Source of the DNA: CAYYYA01 sp964487895 | GTDB lineage: Bacteria > Patescibacteriota > Patescibacteriia > UBA1558 > 2-01-FULL-52-15 | Reading direction: 5' to 3' | NCBI GenBank assembly: GCA_964487895.1 | Contig: CAZASM010000015.1 | Coordinates: 1 to 22,681, forward strand | Length of the DNA stretch: 22,681 nucleotides | Shown here: positions 12,522-18,768 of the stretch, piece by piece | Position numbering within the stretch: position 1 is the stretch's first letter | How the letters are laid out: each line of letters opens with the position of its first letter | The notes under the pieces: generated by a model | What the model was told of the DNA's origin: nothing | The model's input: the letters and a program-made list of their open reading frames with translations, nothing else | Databases searched by the model: none | Position numbers and translations under genes: made by a program

Positions 12522-13769
12522 ATGAGTCTTCTGGGATTTTTCTTGACGGTTTTGGCGACACTTGGTGTCGTCTGGGCGGTGTTGGCATATATTGCCCGCC
12601 GTAACGCTGTGAGACCCCGAGCTGGACGGTTTCAGAGAAACCCTGTTTTCCCTGCACCTGCTGCCCGCAATCAGGTCCCGCCTCCGCCTCCTGTGGCAGG
12701 TGGTAACAATCCTGCTCCGGCTCAGCAGAGGCCTTGGGAACTATTCCTCAACTGGATTCGTTCCTTGTGGAACAATCCTCAAGCCGCACCTGCAGCTGCT
12801 GGTGCACCGCCTCCAGCTCCGCATAGGACCCCCTGGGCGTTTATTGGCATCCTGTTCGCCGCGATCCTGGTCGTCGGTCTGTCGCTCGTCCTCGTCAAAA
12901 AGGAGGCAACAGTATCGGCTCCTTCTTCTCATGTCAAAGCCGCCAGTCCTTCTGGAATGGTTGTCAGGCCCGAGAAGGTATCCATCAACGAGATCTCCGA
13001 GGCCCTGGTAAGCTCTGTGCTGATGGTAGAATACGGGCAAGAGTCCTACCCCTGGGGTCCTCTTGTCCCCGATTTTTTCAACCTCGGGGACGACGCTTCG
13101 GATACTCCTGAAGGACACGACTCAGGCGCCGAAGCCTGGGTCAAGATCAACAACCTTCTTCCTGAGGATGTTTTGCGAAGGACCAAGTCCTTCGACATCG
13201 AAAGCCAAAAGGAGGTCATGCGCTACATTGTGGCGCTCAACCTCCAGAACGGCCGTAGCGTCGATGAAATCATCCGGTCCTGGCCCCGTCAGGTCAAGGG
13301 TTGGACTACTGAAGCCCGCATCGACGATCCTGGTGAGTGGGTTAGCTGCGCGGAATACTCTGACTCACTAGCAGCCGAGTATCTCAGAACGGCTGTCGGT
13401 AAGACCGGCATTCGTGAGGTATCAAAGCTGGAGTTAGTGGCAATCCGTAACGCCAAGGCCTACACTTGGGCCACTTTCTTCACGGGGCTTGGAATTTCAG
13501 TAGCGCTGGCATTGGTCATTTTCCTGCTACTGTATTTCAGCTGCTCGAGAAGACGCGGTTTGTGGCTCAATCTGAGTCTTTGGGCCATACCGCCAACTGT
13601 AGTTTTTTTCTATGCGGTACTGGTACCAGTTATCGCACATTTCTGGCCAAACCCCTGGCCAAACCGTACGCCCAGTATCTACATCTGGGCGATCTTCCTT
13701 GGGGCTGTTACGTATCTTGTGCTACGGCACGGATACGATCTGAAAGTCCCGAAGTTACCCAAAAGGTAG
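12522..13769 (+). CDS. Five-TM protein with proline-rich loop and large external domain, unknown family
   Basis: I do not recognise this 415-residue protein. An N-terminal membrane segment lies at 2-24 and a proline/alanine-rich stretch runs from 41 to 103 (PPPPPVAGGN, AAAGAPPPAPHR). TM2 is at 105-126. A soluble domain of about 190 residues (127-315) includes acidic PEGHDSGAEAWVKIN and IESQKEVMRYIVALN. TM3 is at 316-340, TM4 at 352-373 and TM5 at 384-402, followed by a basic tail. The domain contains one cysteine (C276), with two more just after TM3. It has the best promoter in the window, a long leader, a clear Shine-Dalgarno (CGGAGATAACGATG) and a strong terminator. Codons are visibly more G+C-rich than in neighbours, suggesting transfer. 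Its partner is the divergent CsoR-like gene. Confidence 0.85.
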   Translation: MSLLGFFLTVLATLGVVWAVLAYIARRNAVRPRAGRFQRNPVFPAPAARNQVPPPPPVAGGNNPAPAQQRPWELFLNWIRSLWNNPQAAPAAAGAPPPAPHRTPWAFIGILFAAILVVGLSLVLVKKEATVSAPSSHVKAASPSGMVVRPEKVSINEISEALVSSVLMVEYGQESYPWGPLVPDFFNLGDDASDTPEGHDSGAEAWVKINNLLPEDVLRRTKSFDIESQKEVMRYIVALNLQNGRSVDEIIRSWPRQVKGWTTEARIDDPGEWVSCAEYSDSLAAEYLRTAVGKTGIREVSKLELVAIRNAKAYTWATFFTGLGISVALALVIFLLLYFSCSRRRGLWLNLSLWAIPPTVVFFYAVLVPVIAHFWPNPWPNRTPSIYIWAIFLGAVTYLVLRHGYDLKVPKLPKR

Positions 13770-13795
13770 CTTCAGTAGCATACACGAACCCTTAC

Positions 13796-13831
13796 CGCCG
13801 CGGTCCAGCATGGATCGCGGCGTATTTTTTT
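13796..13831 (+). terminator. Intrinsic terminator of the five-TM gene
   Basis: A 12-bp stem (13796-13807 with 13811-13822, core CGCCGCGG) with a 3-nt loop, followed by TATTTTTTT. It is a textbook terminator, 27 nt after the stop. Confidence 0.9.
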
Positions 13832-13980
13832 ATTCGTAATTAATGAACCTTTATTCAGAATATTTACTTTCCACAACCCTGCATTCTTCTTTCTTAGTTC
13901 TTATTTGTGATGTTATATTTTATGACGCATAATATACTTAATAAAACCTATAAGAGATATAGGTTGCTAGCTTTAGAAAT

Positions 13981-14379
13981 TTATTTCGCTGTCAATAATA
14001 ACGCTTCGGCCCGTGTACGAAACTCTTGAACCTTTTCTTTCCAACCCTCTCCGCGTTGCGACAACTCTTCTCTAACGGCATTAAACTCTACCACCAAAGC
14101 ATCAAGCTGAGCAACTGCATCAGGATTACTTTCAGACATGATCCGTTCTACTCTGTCAGGGTATTTTGTAGTTAAATATTCTTCATAACTCGGCATCTGC
14201 TCTGCTAATCCACGTTTCACTGCCTTTTCAGCAATTCTACCAGTAAAGGACTCATCAACTTGGCTAATCATACCGAGATTATTCCAAGCGTTAATAGCAT
14301 CAGGAGATAGACCAATAGATGGTTCGACTTCTCGACCACCGGGGTTGTGTTCTAGGGTTGGGATTTGTTCTGATTCCAT
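13981..14379 (-). CDS. Hypothetical helical protein, 132 aa
   Basis: I do not recognise this protein. It is soluble, with no membrane or signal segment. The N-terminal 30 residues are proline- and glycine-rich and probably flexible (TLEHNPGGREVEPSIG). The rest is helical, with a likely coiled coil at about 88-130 (AVAQLDALVVEFNAVREEL and KVQEFRTRAEALL). TATGAT lies 6 nt before the ATG at 14379, so the mRNA is probably leaderless. It is divergent from the phosphoribosyltransferase-like gene with a 194-nt gap. Base composition matches the genome, so it looks native. Confidence 0.65.
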   Translation of the reverse strand: MESEQIPTLEHNPGGREVEPSIGLSPDAINAWNNLGMISQVDESFTGRIAEKAVKRGLAEQMPSYEEYLTTKYPDRVERIMSESNPDAVAQLDALVVEFNAVREELSQRGEGWKEKVQEFRTRAEALLLTAK

Positions 14380-14385
14380 GTCTGT

Positions 14386-14391
14386 ATCATA
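14386..14391 (-). promoter_or_regulatory. -10 element of the 13981-14379 gene
   Basis: TATGAT on the minus strand, ending 6 nt before the start codon at 14379. The -35 is poor. Confidence 0.4.
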
Positions 14392-14557
14392 CTAAATTTA
14401 TAACGGTTGTACCACCTGAAGTTCTTACTTTATTGAATATTAAAAAATCAATTCAAGTCTTTAACATTTAAGCTATATATTTAACTAGGGCAGCAAATTT
14501 TGTCTAGTCATGGTGGGTTGTGTCCCTGAACTATGGTGCGCTATACTATGATTAATA

Positions 14558-14563
14558 TATAAT
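14558..14563 (+). promoter_or_regulatory. -10 element of the 14574 gene
   Basis: A consensus TATAAT, 10 nt upstream of the ATG at 14574. Initiation near 14570 leaves only a few leader bases. Confidence 0.5.
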
Positions 14564-14573
14564 CTAAAGCGTT

Positions 14574-15635
14574 ATGAATCACGAAAATTTCAATCCTCTA
14601 GATGAACGATACGAGCAAGTTGAAGATCTACCTGAAGCAGAGCGTACGAAGTACACTGACACCCCTGAAGGTGGTTTTGTTCTCAGTTCCGCGATGGAAA
14701 ACTATGACAAATGGGCTAAAAGGGCCAAAGAAGCCAACGACGGGCGAAGTCTCTGGAAAAAGGTATTAATGATGAATCGCTCTTCGGCTTTGGGTTTTGC
14801 TCAGGCAGAGGCCAATCAAATCTCTCAGCGTGGAGAAGTAACGGAGCAATTTATCGAGGATACATTTATACATATATTACATGAGAATAAAAATGAATTG
14901 CAGGAATTAATTGACGGACACCTGATTGATTCAATCATTTCTGAGGACTACAGTGGGAGATTTCCTGCAGAGATACTTCAAAAAACCATAAACACTATTT
15001 ATCTTCAACGTAATCAATCAGAAGTCCCTCTTGTACCGCTTCACTCGTCAAGAGGTATGAAACAGAAAGAAGTTGATGAGACCGCTCAAAAAATAATTGC
15101 ATCTGAGTCGCTTGGCAGAGGAGCTCTCTACGTTACCGATTTCGTAGCTTCAGGTAGGAGCTCTGAACGAGCTTTTAAAGCCTTGGGAAAAGCTATATAT
15201 GACCGTAAGGAGCAAGGATTAGAGTCTCCTGAGTTTGTGGCCTTTATCACACTAGGAAGTTGGGATGATTATAATTTTCCTGGATCTTCCGATCAATTCA
15301 CACTGAGAAAGTTTGATAGAATACAATCAGAACTAGAAAAATTGCGTTCAAAAACCCACAAAGACGATATTGACGAAGCACATATCGCTGAATACGAACG
15401 CATGTTGTCTGAATTAGCTCAGGAGTCAGAAGAAATATTAAAACATGGTTTATGGCCCAGAGTAGTATTTAGAGGCGGAGAAGAAGATAATCATGGCGCT
15501 ATGGAGCTGTTTTCTGCTACTCATAATCCTTCTGGTTTGAAAGAAAACAAAGAGTTATCCCAAGGATTGCGTGAATATCTTATTGCAAAACTAGGCAGAA
15601 AATTTGCTGATCTTTACTTAAAAGAGACCACATAA
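14574..15635 (+). CDS. Phosphoribosyltransferase-like protein, divergent
   Basis: A 353-residue protein with no close family that I can name. Residues 184-204 (ALYVTDFVASGRSSERAFKA) resemble the type I phosphoribosyltransferase signature, in which hydrophobic residues precede DD-x2-TG-x-T. Here the first acidic residue is Thr (VTDF) and the Thr of the loop is Ser (ASGRS), so PRPP binding is possible but unproven. An upstream strand VPLVPLHSSRG (151-161) would fit the fold. The first 150 residues are helical and carry no known motif. The last 110 include charged helices around 250-290. It has no Shine-Dalgarno sequence. It stands alone, with a minus-strand terminator after it serving the tRNA genes. 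Treat as unknown with a PRTase-like core. Confidence 0.65.
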   Translation: MNHENFNPLDERYEQVEDLPEAERTKYTDTPEGGFVLSSAMENYDKWAKRAKEANDGRSLWKKVLMMNRSSALGFAQAEANQISQRGEVTEQFIEDTFIHILHENKNELQELIDGHLIDSIISEDYSGRFPAEILQKTINTIYLQRNQSEVPLVPLHSSRGMKQKEVDETAQKIIASESLGRGALYVTDFVASGRSSERAFKALGKAIYDRKEQGLESPEFVAFITLGSWDDYNFPGSSDQFTLRKFDRIQSELEKLRSKTHKDDIDEAHIAEYERMLSELAQESEEILKHGLWPRVVFRGGEEDNHGAMELFSATHNPSGLKENKELSQGLREYLIAKLGRKFADLYLKETT

Positions 15636-15683
15636 TATATCTTGTCTGTTAAGTACCCAGATTTCAACATCTTTTCCGATTAA

Positions 15684-15709
15684 ACAAAAAACACTCTTTT
15701 TTAAGTGTT
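15684..15709 (-). terminator. Terminator of the tRNA-Arg transcript
   Basis: On the minus strand AACACT and AGTGTT arms (15704-15709 with 15690-15695) are followed by TTTTTTGTTT. It lies downstream of the tRNA-Arg genes, past the repeat element. Confidence 0.55.
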
Positions 15710-15745
15710 GGCTGAGTCACCTGACTTAAATTACTAATATTGCAT

Positions 15746-15876
15746 GTCACCTTTTGCCAAGGCCGCAGGTGACCACCCTTCTTGCCCTTCCACCTTCGCC
15801 AAGGCTACGGCGGACAGGTCGTGCATTCGTGTGGCCGAGAGGCCACCCGAAGCTCGCTCCGCGAGTGAAGGGTGGT
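15746..15876. repeat. Composite hairpin-rich element abutting tRNA-Arg(CCG)
   Basis: The outer inverted repeat ACCACCCTTC (15772-15781) / GAAGGGTGGT (15867-15876) encloses the hairpins GTGGCC-gaga-GGCCAC (15831-15846) and CTCGC-tcc-GCGAG (15853-15865). A further hairpin, GTCACCT/AGGTGAC, lies at 15746-15773. Two imperfect copies of a CACCTT..GCCAAGGC motif lie at 15749 and 15791. The right arm overlaps the tRNA discriminator and CCA. Confidence 0.65.
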
Positions 15877-15947
15877 GCCCTCGAGAGGAATTGAACCTCT
15901 ATCTAGGGCTTCGGAAGCCCGCATTCTATCCGTTGAACTACGAGGAC
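15873..15947 (-). tRNA. tRNA-Arg(CCG)
   Basis: A 75-nt minus-strand tRNA with acceptor GTCCTCG pairing CGAGGGC (one G-U), an anticodon loop TTCCGAA giving CCG (arginine CGG codons), a T arm with TTCAATT, and a genomically encoded CCA (15873-15875). The CCA and discriminator also form part of the adjacent element's inverted repeat. Confidence 0.95.
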
Positions 15948-16064
15948 GGATTTTAAATAAAAAAGGTGAGAGAAAAAATCTAAATCAAAATTCAAAAATT
16001 CTAACCAATTTTTTTCTTTTTGCTTTTTGCTCTTTACTTTACTAACTGGTGCCCCCGCCAGGAA

Positions 16065-16088
16065 TACTTCGACGTCGCTCAGTACAGG
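16065..16088. mobile_element. Short palindromic insertion in the T-loop of the broken tRNA
   Basis: A 24-nt insert with core ACTTCGACGTCGCTCAGTAC (16066-16085), related to CTTCGAC...GCTCAG-type repeats frequent in environmental genomes. Its ends are defined by comparison with the intact tRNA. It codes for nothing and would need a transposase in trans. Confidence 0.6.
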
Positions 16089-16110
16089 TCGAACTTGGAT
16101 TTGTCCCTTA

Positions 16111-16146
16111 CCCGCTCGCCTCGCTTGCGCTCGCATAGCGGGCGAG
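16111..16146. mobile_element. Short G+C-rich palindromic insertion in the anticodon loop
   Basis: Starts CCCGCTCGCC and ends AGCGGGCGAG, imperfectly self-complementary around GCTTGCGCTCGC. It resembles the element at 9073-9112. Its ends are set by comparison with the intact tRNA (between TTA and GGAG of the loop), with an uncertainty of about 1-2 nt. Confidence 0.6.
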
Positions 16147-16178
16147 GGAGAGGATCGTTCTACCCGCCCTGCCCTCAC

Positions 16179-16253
16179 TGGTGTCCCTGCCAGGAATCGA
16201 ACTTGGATTTGTCCCTTAGGAGAGGACCGTTCTATCCATTGAACTACAGGGAC
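16179..16253 (-). tRNA. tRNA-Arg(CCU)
   Basis: A 75-nt minus-strand tRNA: acceptor GTCCCTG with CAGGGAC, anticodon stem GTCCT/GGGAC around loop CTCCTAA (anticodon CCU, arginine AGG), T-loop TTCGATT and encoded CCA. One A-C mismatch occurs in the T stem (CCAAG/CCTGG); the broken copy shares it. Confidence 0.93.
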
Positions 16254-16274
16254 ACGAGTCAAGGCGAGGCAGGT

Positions 16275-16310
16275 CCACTGTCAGCCAGAGGCTGATCCGC
16301 CTTTGGCGGA
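16275..16310. repeat. Double-hairpin element beside tRNA-Arg(CCU)
   Basis: CAGCC-aga-GGCTG (16282-16294) is followed by TCCGCC-ttt-GGCGGA (16296-16310), both perfect stems with 3-nt loops. It lies 20 nt from the tRNA 5' end. The rest of 16311-16374 is A/T-rich with acttataactt-type sequence and shows no gene. Confidence 0.6.
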
Positions 16311-16374
16311 AACTACAAAAGCAAGTTAAAGTTATCGACCTAACCCCTTTCAACTTATAACTTACATCTTGAAA

Positions 16375-16515
16375 CTATTTCAGCCAACTGCTGGTGATGC
16401 TACTCAAGATATTCGTCTGTTGATCGTAATAATAGAGAGCTATCATGGCTACGATACAGAGTCCTGTGAGAATTAGAGTAGTAGCTAAGTCTCGCCTCGT
16501 TTGTTTATGGTCCAT
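16375..16515 (-). CDS. Small single-pass membrane peptide, 46 aa
   Basis: A minus-strand frame of 46 codons, ATG at 16515 and TAG at 16375. The N-terminus is basic (MDHKQTRRDL), followed by a hydrophobic span at about 11-30 (ATTLILTGLCIVAMIALYYY) and a polar tail (DQQTNILSSITSSWLK). The basic N-terminus and membrane span predict an N-in orientation. No Shine-Dalgarno site and no clear promoter are seen. A divergent promoter for bactofilin lies about 75 nt upstream. I do not recognise it. The layout resembles the 42-residue peptide at 1099-1227, but the sequences do not match. Confidence 0.5.
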   Translation of the reverse strand: MDHKQTRRDLATTLILTGLCIVAMIALYYYDQQTNILSSITSSWLK

Positions 16516-16588
16516 AGAATTATTAATTTAGCTTTTAAGTCAATATAACAGGGCTTACTATACCCCAAATGCCAGAAGCTGTCCATAA

Positions 16589-16617
16589 TTGACAACCGAG
16601 CGAAAAGCCCCTACTCT
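16589..16617 (+). promoter_or_regulatory. Promoter of the bactofilin operon
   Basis: TTGACA (16589-16594), 17-nt spacer, TACTCT (16612-16617). Initiation near 16624 leaves a leader of about 16 nt without a Shine-Dalgarno sequence. Confidence 0.65.
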
Positions 16618-16639
16618 AAAGGCAGTTAAGCATTAATAA

Positions 16640-17071
16640 ATGCCTATGTTTGCAGCAAAAAATAGTACGGAAATTAGCAAGAAAAACGTCGAAACTTTCA
16701 TCGGACCATCAGTCAAAGTTGAGGGTGATTTCACTGGTGAGGGCGACCTTATTATCGAAGGTATTGTTATCGGTAACCTCAGTACCAACAATAATCTGCG
16801 GATTGGACCTGATGCGATAGTGGAGGCAGAAATCAAAGCAAAAAATGCTTACATTGCCGGTCGCGTTAAAGGTAATGTTAGTATTAAAGGCAAGTTAGAA
16901 CTAACAGGTACTGGTATTATCCTCGGTAACGTCAAAGCTTTGGAATTATCTGTCGAAAGCGGCGGTGTCATCAACGGCCAACTAACAATGCATGTAGCTC
17001 AAGAAAAAGAAGCCGCAGCTAAAGAAACATCCAAGGGCGATATTTTGAAAGAAAATCAGACTCAAGTCTAA
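16640..17071 (+). CDS. Bactofilin-family polymer-forming cytoskeletal protein
   Basis: A 143-residue protein of the bactofilin family (DUF583), which forms beta-helical filaments near the membrane and helps shape cells or place envelope enzymes. A short N-terminal tail precedes repeats of small hydrophobic/glycine turns, such as VEGDFTGEGDLIIEGIVIGN (27-46), NLRIGPDAIVEAEIKAKN and VSIKGKLELTGTGIILGN, ending with GGVINGQLTM. A charged, Lys/Glu-rich tail follows. Length is typical. Its stop TAA overlaps the ATG of the next gene by one base (TAATG), so the pair is coupled. The start ATG at 16640 is chosen because the promoter lies just upstream. Confidence 0.93.
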   Translation: MPMFAAKNSTEISKKNVETFIGPSVKVEGDFTGEGDLIIEGIVIGNLSTNNNLRIGPDAIVEAEIKAKNAYIAGRVKGNVSIKGKLELTGTGIILGNVKALELSVESGGVINGQLTMHVAQEKEAAAKETSKGDILKENQTQV

Positions 17072-17811
17072 TGTATTTATACATTTACGATTCTTACCTC
17101 AATCAACCAAAATACGCGCCTGTCCTAAGTAAAATTGAACAACGAGTAACTGACTTAGACATCAAAGGTCGTATCGCTCGTCTTTCTATTCTCAAAAATT
17201 TGAAAGAGTTAATCACCGACGCTGTCAAAGACGGTGTGAAAACTGTTGTTGCTATTGGTGATGATCAAACATTTGCCAAAGTTATCAACGTTATCGCTGA
17301 TCTTGATGTGGTCTTAGGCTTGATCCCTGTTGATGATAAAAGTAAGATTGCCAAAATTCTAGGCATTGCTCCGCGTGAGCTAGCTTGTGATGTGGTCTCT
17401 GGTCGAATTATCAAAAAATTAGATTTGGGTAAAATAAATAATCAATATTTTATTTATTCGGCAGAAATAATTGACGCGCCAGTGACGATCACTTGCGACT
17501 CTTTCCAAATCAGTCCAACGACCGAACGTCACACTATTCAGGTTTGTAATTTTGGTCAGTTAATTGCCGCCTCGGATCCGACTGATGGTAAAATGGAAGC
17601 TATCATTACCCCGATGCGTTCCGCTTGGTTAGGTGGTTCTAAGCCCATTAAATCAACTATTTTACCGTTTACCAAAATTGATATTAATAGTGCTGGTGAT
17701 GAACCGGTAACCATCCTCACTGACGAACAAATGATTATGAAAACACCCGCAAGGATTGAAATTGTTCCTGGTAGATTGAAGGTGATTGTCGGCAGCCAAA
17801 GAAGCTTTTAG
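17071..17811 (+). CDS. Diacylglycerol kinase-like fold protein, degenerate
   Basis: A 246-residue protein with the layout of the diacylglycerol/NAD-kinase-like fold (LCB5/DAGK catalytic). The nucleotide loop that reads GGDGT in active enzymes is GDDQT (63-67) in VVAIGDDQTFAKVIN. The second landmark, normally LGIIPxGTxNDFA, is LGLIPVDDKSKIAKILGI (82-99). Both glycine-rich motifs are altered, so phosphate binding and catalysis are doubtful. The C-terminal half (GKMEAIITP, SAWLGGS) resembles the beta-rich lid domain. Translation is coupled to bactofilin by a TAATG overlap, so the product may act on or with the filament. Transcription ends at the hairpin at 17878-17906. It could be a regulatory, enzymatically dead relative. 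Confidence 0.7.
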   Translation: MYLYIYDSYLNQPKYAPVLSKIEQRVTDLDIKGRIARLSILKNLKELITDAVKDGVKTVVAIGDDQTFAKVINVIADLDVVLGLIPVDDKSKIAKILGIAPRELACDVVSGRIIKKLDLGKINNQYFIYSAEIIDAPVTITCDSFQISPTTERHTIQVCNFGQLIAASDPTDGKMEAIITPMRSAWLGGSKPIKSTILPFTKIDINSAGDEPVTILTDEQMIMKTPARIEIVPGRLKVIVGSQRSF

Positions 17812-17830
17812 TTTCTCGTACTCATTCTCA

Positions 17831-17874
17831 ACCCCCACGCCCTCCCCCTTAGTAAGGGGGAGAAAAGAGGGGGT
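17831..17874. repeat. CTCCCCCTT...AAGGGGGAG repeat element
   Basis: Stem CTCCCCCTT (17842-17850) / AAGGGGGAG (17854-17862) with loop AGT, bracketed by ACCCCC and GAGGGGGT. This is a palindromic type widespread in bacterial intergenic DNA. It precedes the terminator and may help form the 3' end. Confidence 0.7.
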
Positions 17875-17877
17875 AAA

Positions 17878-17906
17878 AAAACCGCTCAGATATGAACGGA
17901 TTTTTT
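17878..17906 (+). terminator. Terminator of the bactofilin operon
   Basis: CCG-c-TCA (17882-17888) pairs with TGA-a-CGG (17893-17899) with A/T extension, followed by TTTTTT (17901-17906). Confidence 0.65.
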
Positions 17907-17974
17907 ATTTCAGAAGATTGTTGGGAAACGGTCGAGCAGACTTTCAACTTACAACTTTCAACTTCTAACTGCTC

Positions 17975-18754
17975 TTACTTTGGCCCCTCAATAGTCGTCT
18001 GATTAGTTTCTCCTGACCCTGTCCCTACTACCTGACCCTGTTCCTCTTTCTTCTTCATTTGTCGAAATAAAATCATCTGTTGTAACCCTGAGAATATTGT
18101 CGTGGCTAACCAATACATCGCAATGCCAGCTGGCAAACTAGCGCCGATAAACACAGTCACCACAGGCATGATATAAATCATCTGCTTGTTCATCATCGCT
18201 GTCATATCGTTAGTTTTCGTTGGTTGTGGTTGTCCTTTACGCTGACCCATCAACATTTTTGTTTGCCAGAACTGAGCAATGCCAGCTGCAACTGCTAAAG
18301 GAATACTTTTTGTCGTTAGATCAAAGAAACCAAAAGCAATTGGATTAAGCACTCCTGGATTCAAGACAAAAGGATAAAGCAGATCAAAACTTTCAGACTT
18401 CAGACCGCTTTGGAAAACAGTATATAGGGCAATCAAAAAAGGAAATTGGATCAACAGTGGTAAACATGAAGACAGAGGATTAATTCCTTCATCTTTGTAC
18501 AACTGCATCATAGCCTTGCCTAAACCCTCTTTGTCTTTGCCATACTGTTCTTTTAAAGCATCAATCTTTGGCTGGATAGTTTGCAAAGCTTTTTGCGACT
18601 TAATGGACTTCTGGCCCATTGGGTAGAGCACAATACGAATCAGCAAAGTCAGGATAATAATAGCCCAACCAAGATCATGGGTTGGTAAAACGTTATATAT
18701 CCAAACTAGGAGGTTAAAGAGGGGTTGGTAGAAAATTATGACAAGAATATTCAT
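17975..18754 (-). CDS. yidC: YidC/Oxa1/Alb3 membrane protein insertase
   Basis: A 259-residue insertase with five TM segments, of the Gram-positive/short type without the large periplasmic domain of E. coli YidC. The conserved hydrophilic-groove arginine is R40 (LTLLIRIVLYPMGQKS). Other family landmarks are LSSCLPLLIQFPFLIALYTVF (about 94-114) and MPVVTVFIGASLPAGIAMYW near 195-214. The tail is basic then Gln/Thr-rich (QMKKKEEQGQ). It inserts and folds membrane proteins with or without SecYEG. It is the last gene of the rpmH-rnpA-yidD-yidC cluster, but 68 nt with an inverted repeat separate it from yidD. TACAAT ends 7 nt before the ATG at 18754, so it may also have its own leaderless transcript. 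Confidence 0.95.
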   Translation of the reverse strand: MNILVIIFYQPLFNLLVWIYNVLPTHDLGWAIIILTLLIRIVLYPMGQKSIKSQKALQTIQPKIDALKEQYGKDKEGLGKAMMQLYKDEGINPLSSCLPLLIQFPFLIALYTVFQSGLKSESFDLLYPFVLNPGVLNPIAFGFFDLTTKSIPLAVAAGIAQFWQTKMLMGQRKGQPQPTKTNDMTAMMNKQMIYIMPVVTVFIGASLPAGIAMYWLATTIFSGLQQMILFRQMKKKEEQGQVVGTGSGETNQTTIEGPK

Positions 18755-18761
18755 TTTAACA

Positions 18762-18767
18762 ATTGTA
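18762..18767 (-). promoter_or_regulatory. -10 element of yidC
   Basis: TACAAT on the minus strand, ending 7 nt before the start codon. No good -35. It lies at the edge of an inverted repeat. Confidence 0.35.
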
Positions 18768-18768
18768 T

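Larger units (their letters stand above)
16047..16163 (-). pseudogene. Broken tRNA-Arg(CCU) copy with two palindromic insertions
   Basis: Aligned to the intact tRNA at 16179-16253, this copy keeps the acceptor 3' strand with CCA, T arm, variable loop, anticodon arm and part of the D arm, with few substitutions. It has a 24-nt insertion (16065-16088, ACTTCGACGTCGCTCAGTAC core) in the T-loop and a 36-nt G+C-rich palindrome (16111-16146) in the anticodon loop. The 5' acceptor strand and much of the D arm are missing. It therefore cannot make a normal tRNA. Confidence 0.8.

Noticed and set aside
12700..13843. Alternative frames inside the five-TM gene
   Set aside because: They are by-products of G+C-rich codons. 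The main frame has an SD site, promoter and ordered TM segments.
15744..16295. Open frames across the tRNA-Arg and repeat region
   Set aside because: They translate tRNA genes and palindromic repeats and have no start signals.
16599..16639. AAGG upstream of bactofilin as a Shine-Dalgarno sequence
   Set aside because: It lies more than 15 nt from the ATG and overlaps the promoter start region, too far to act.
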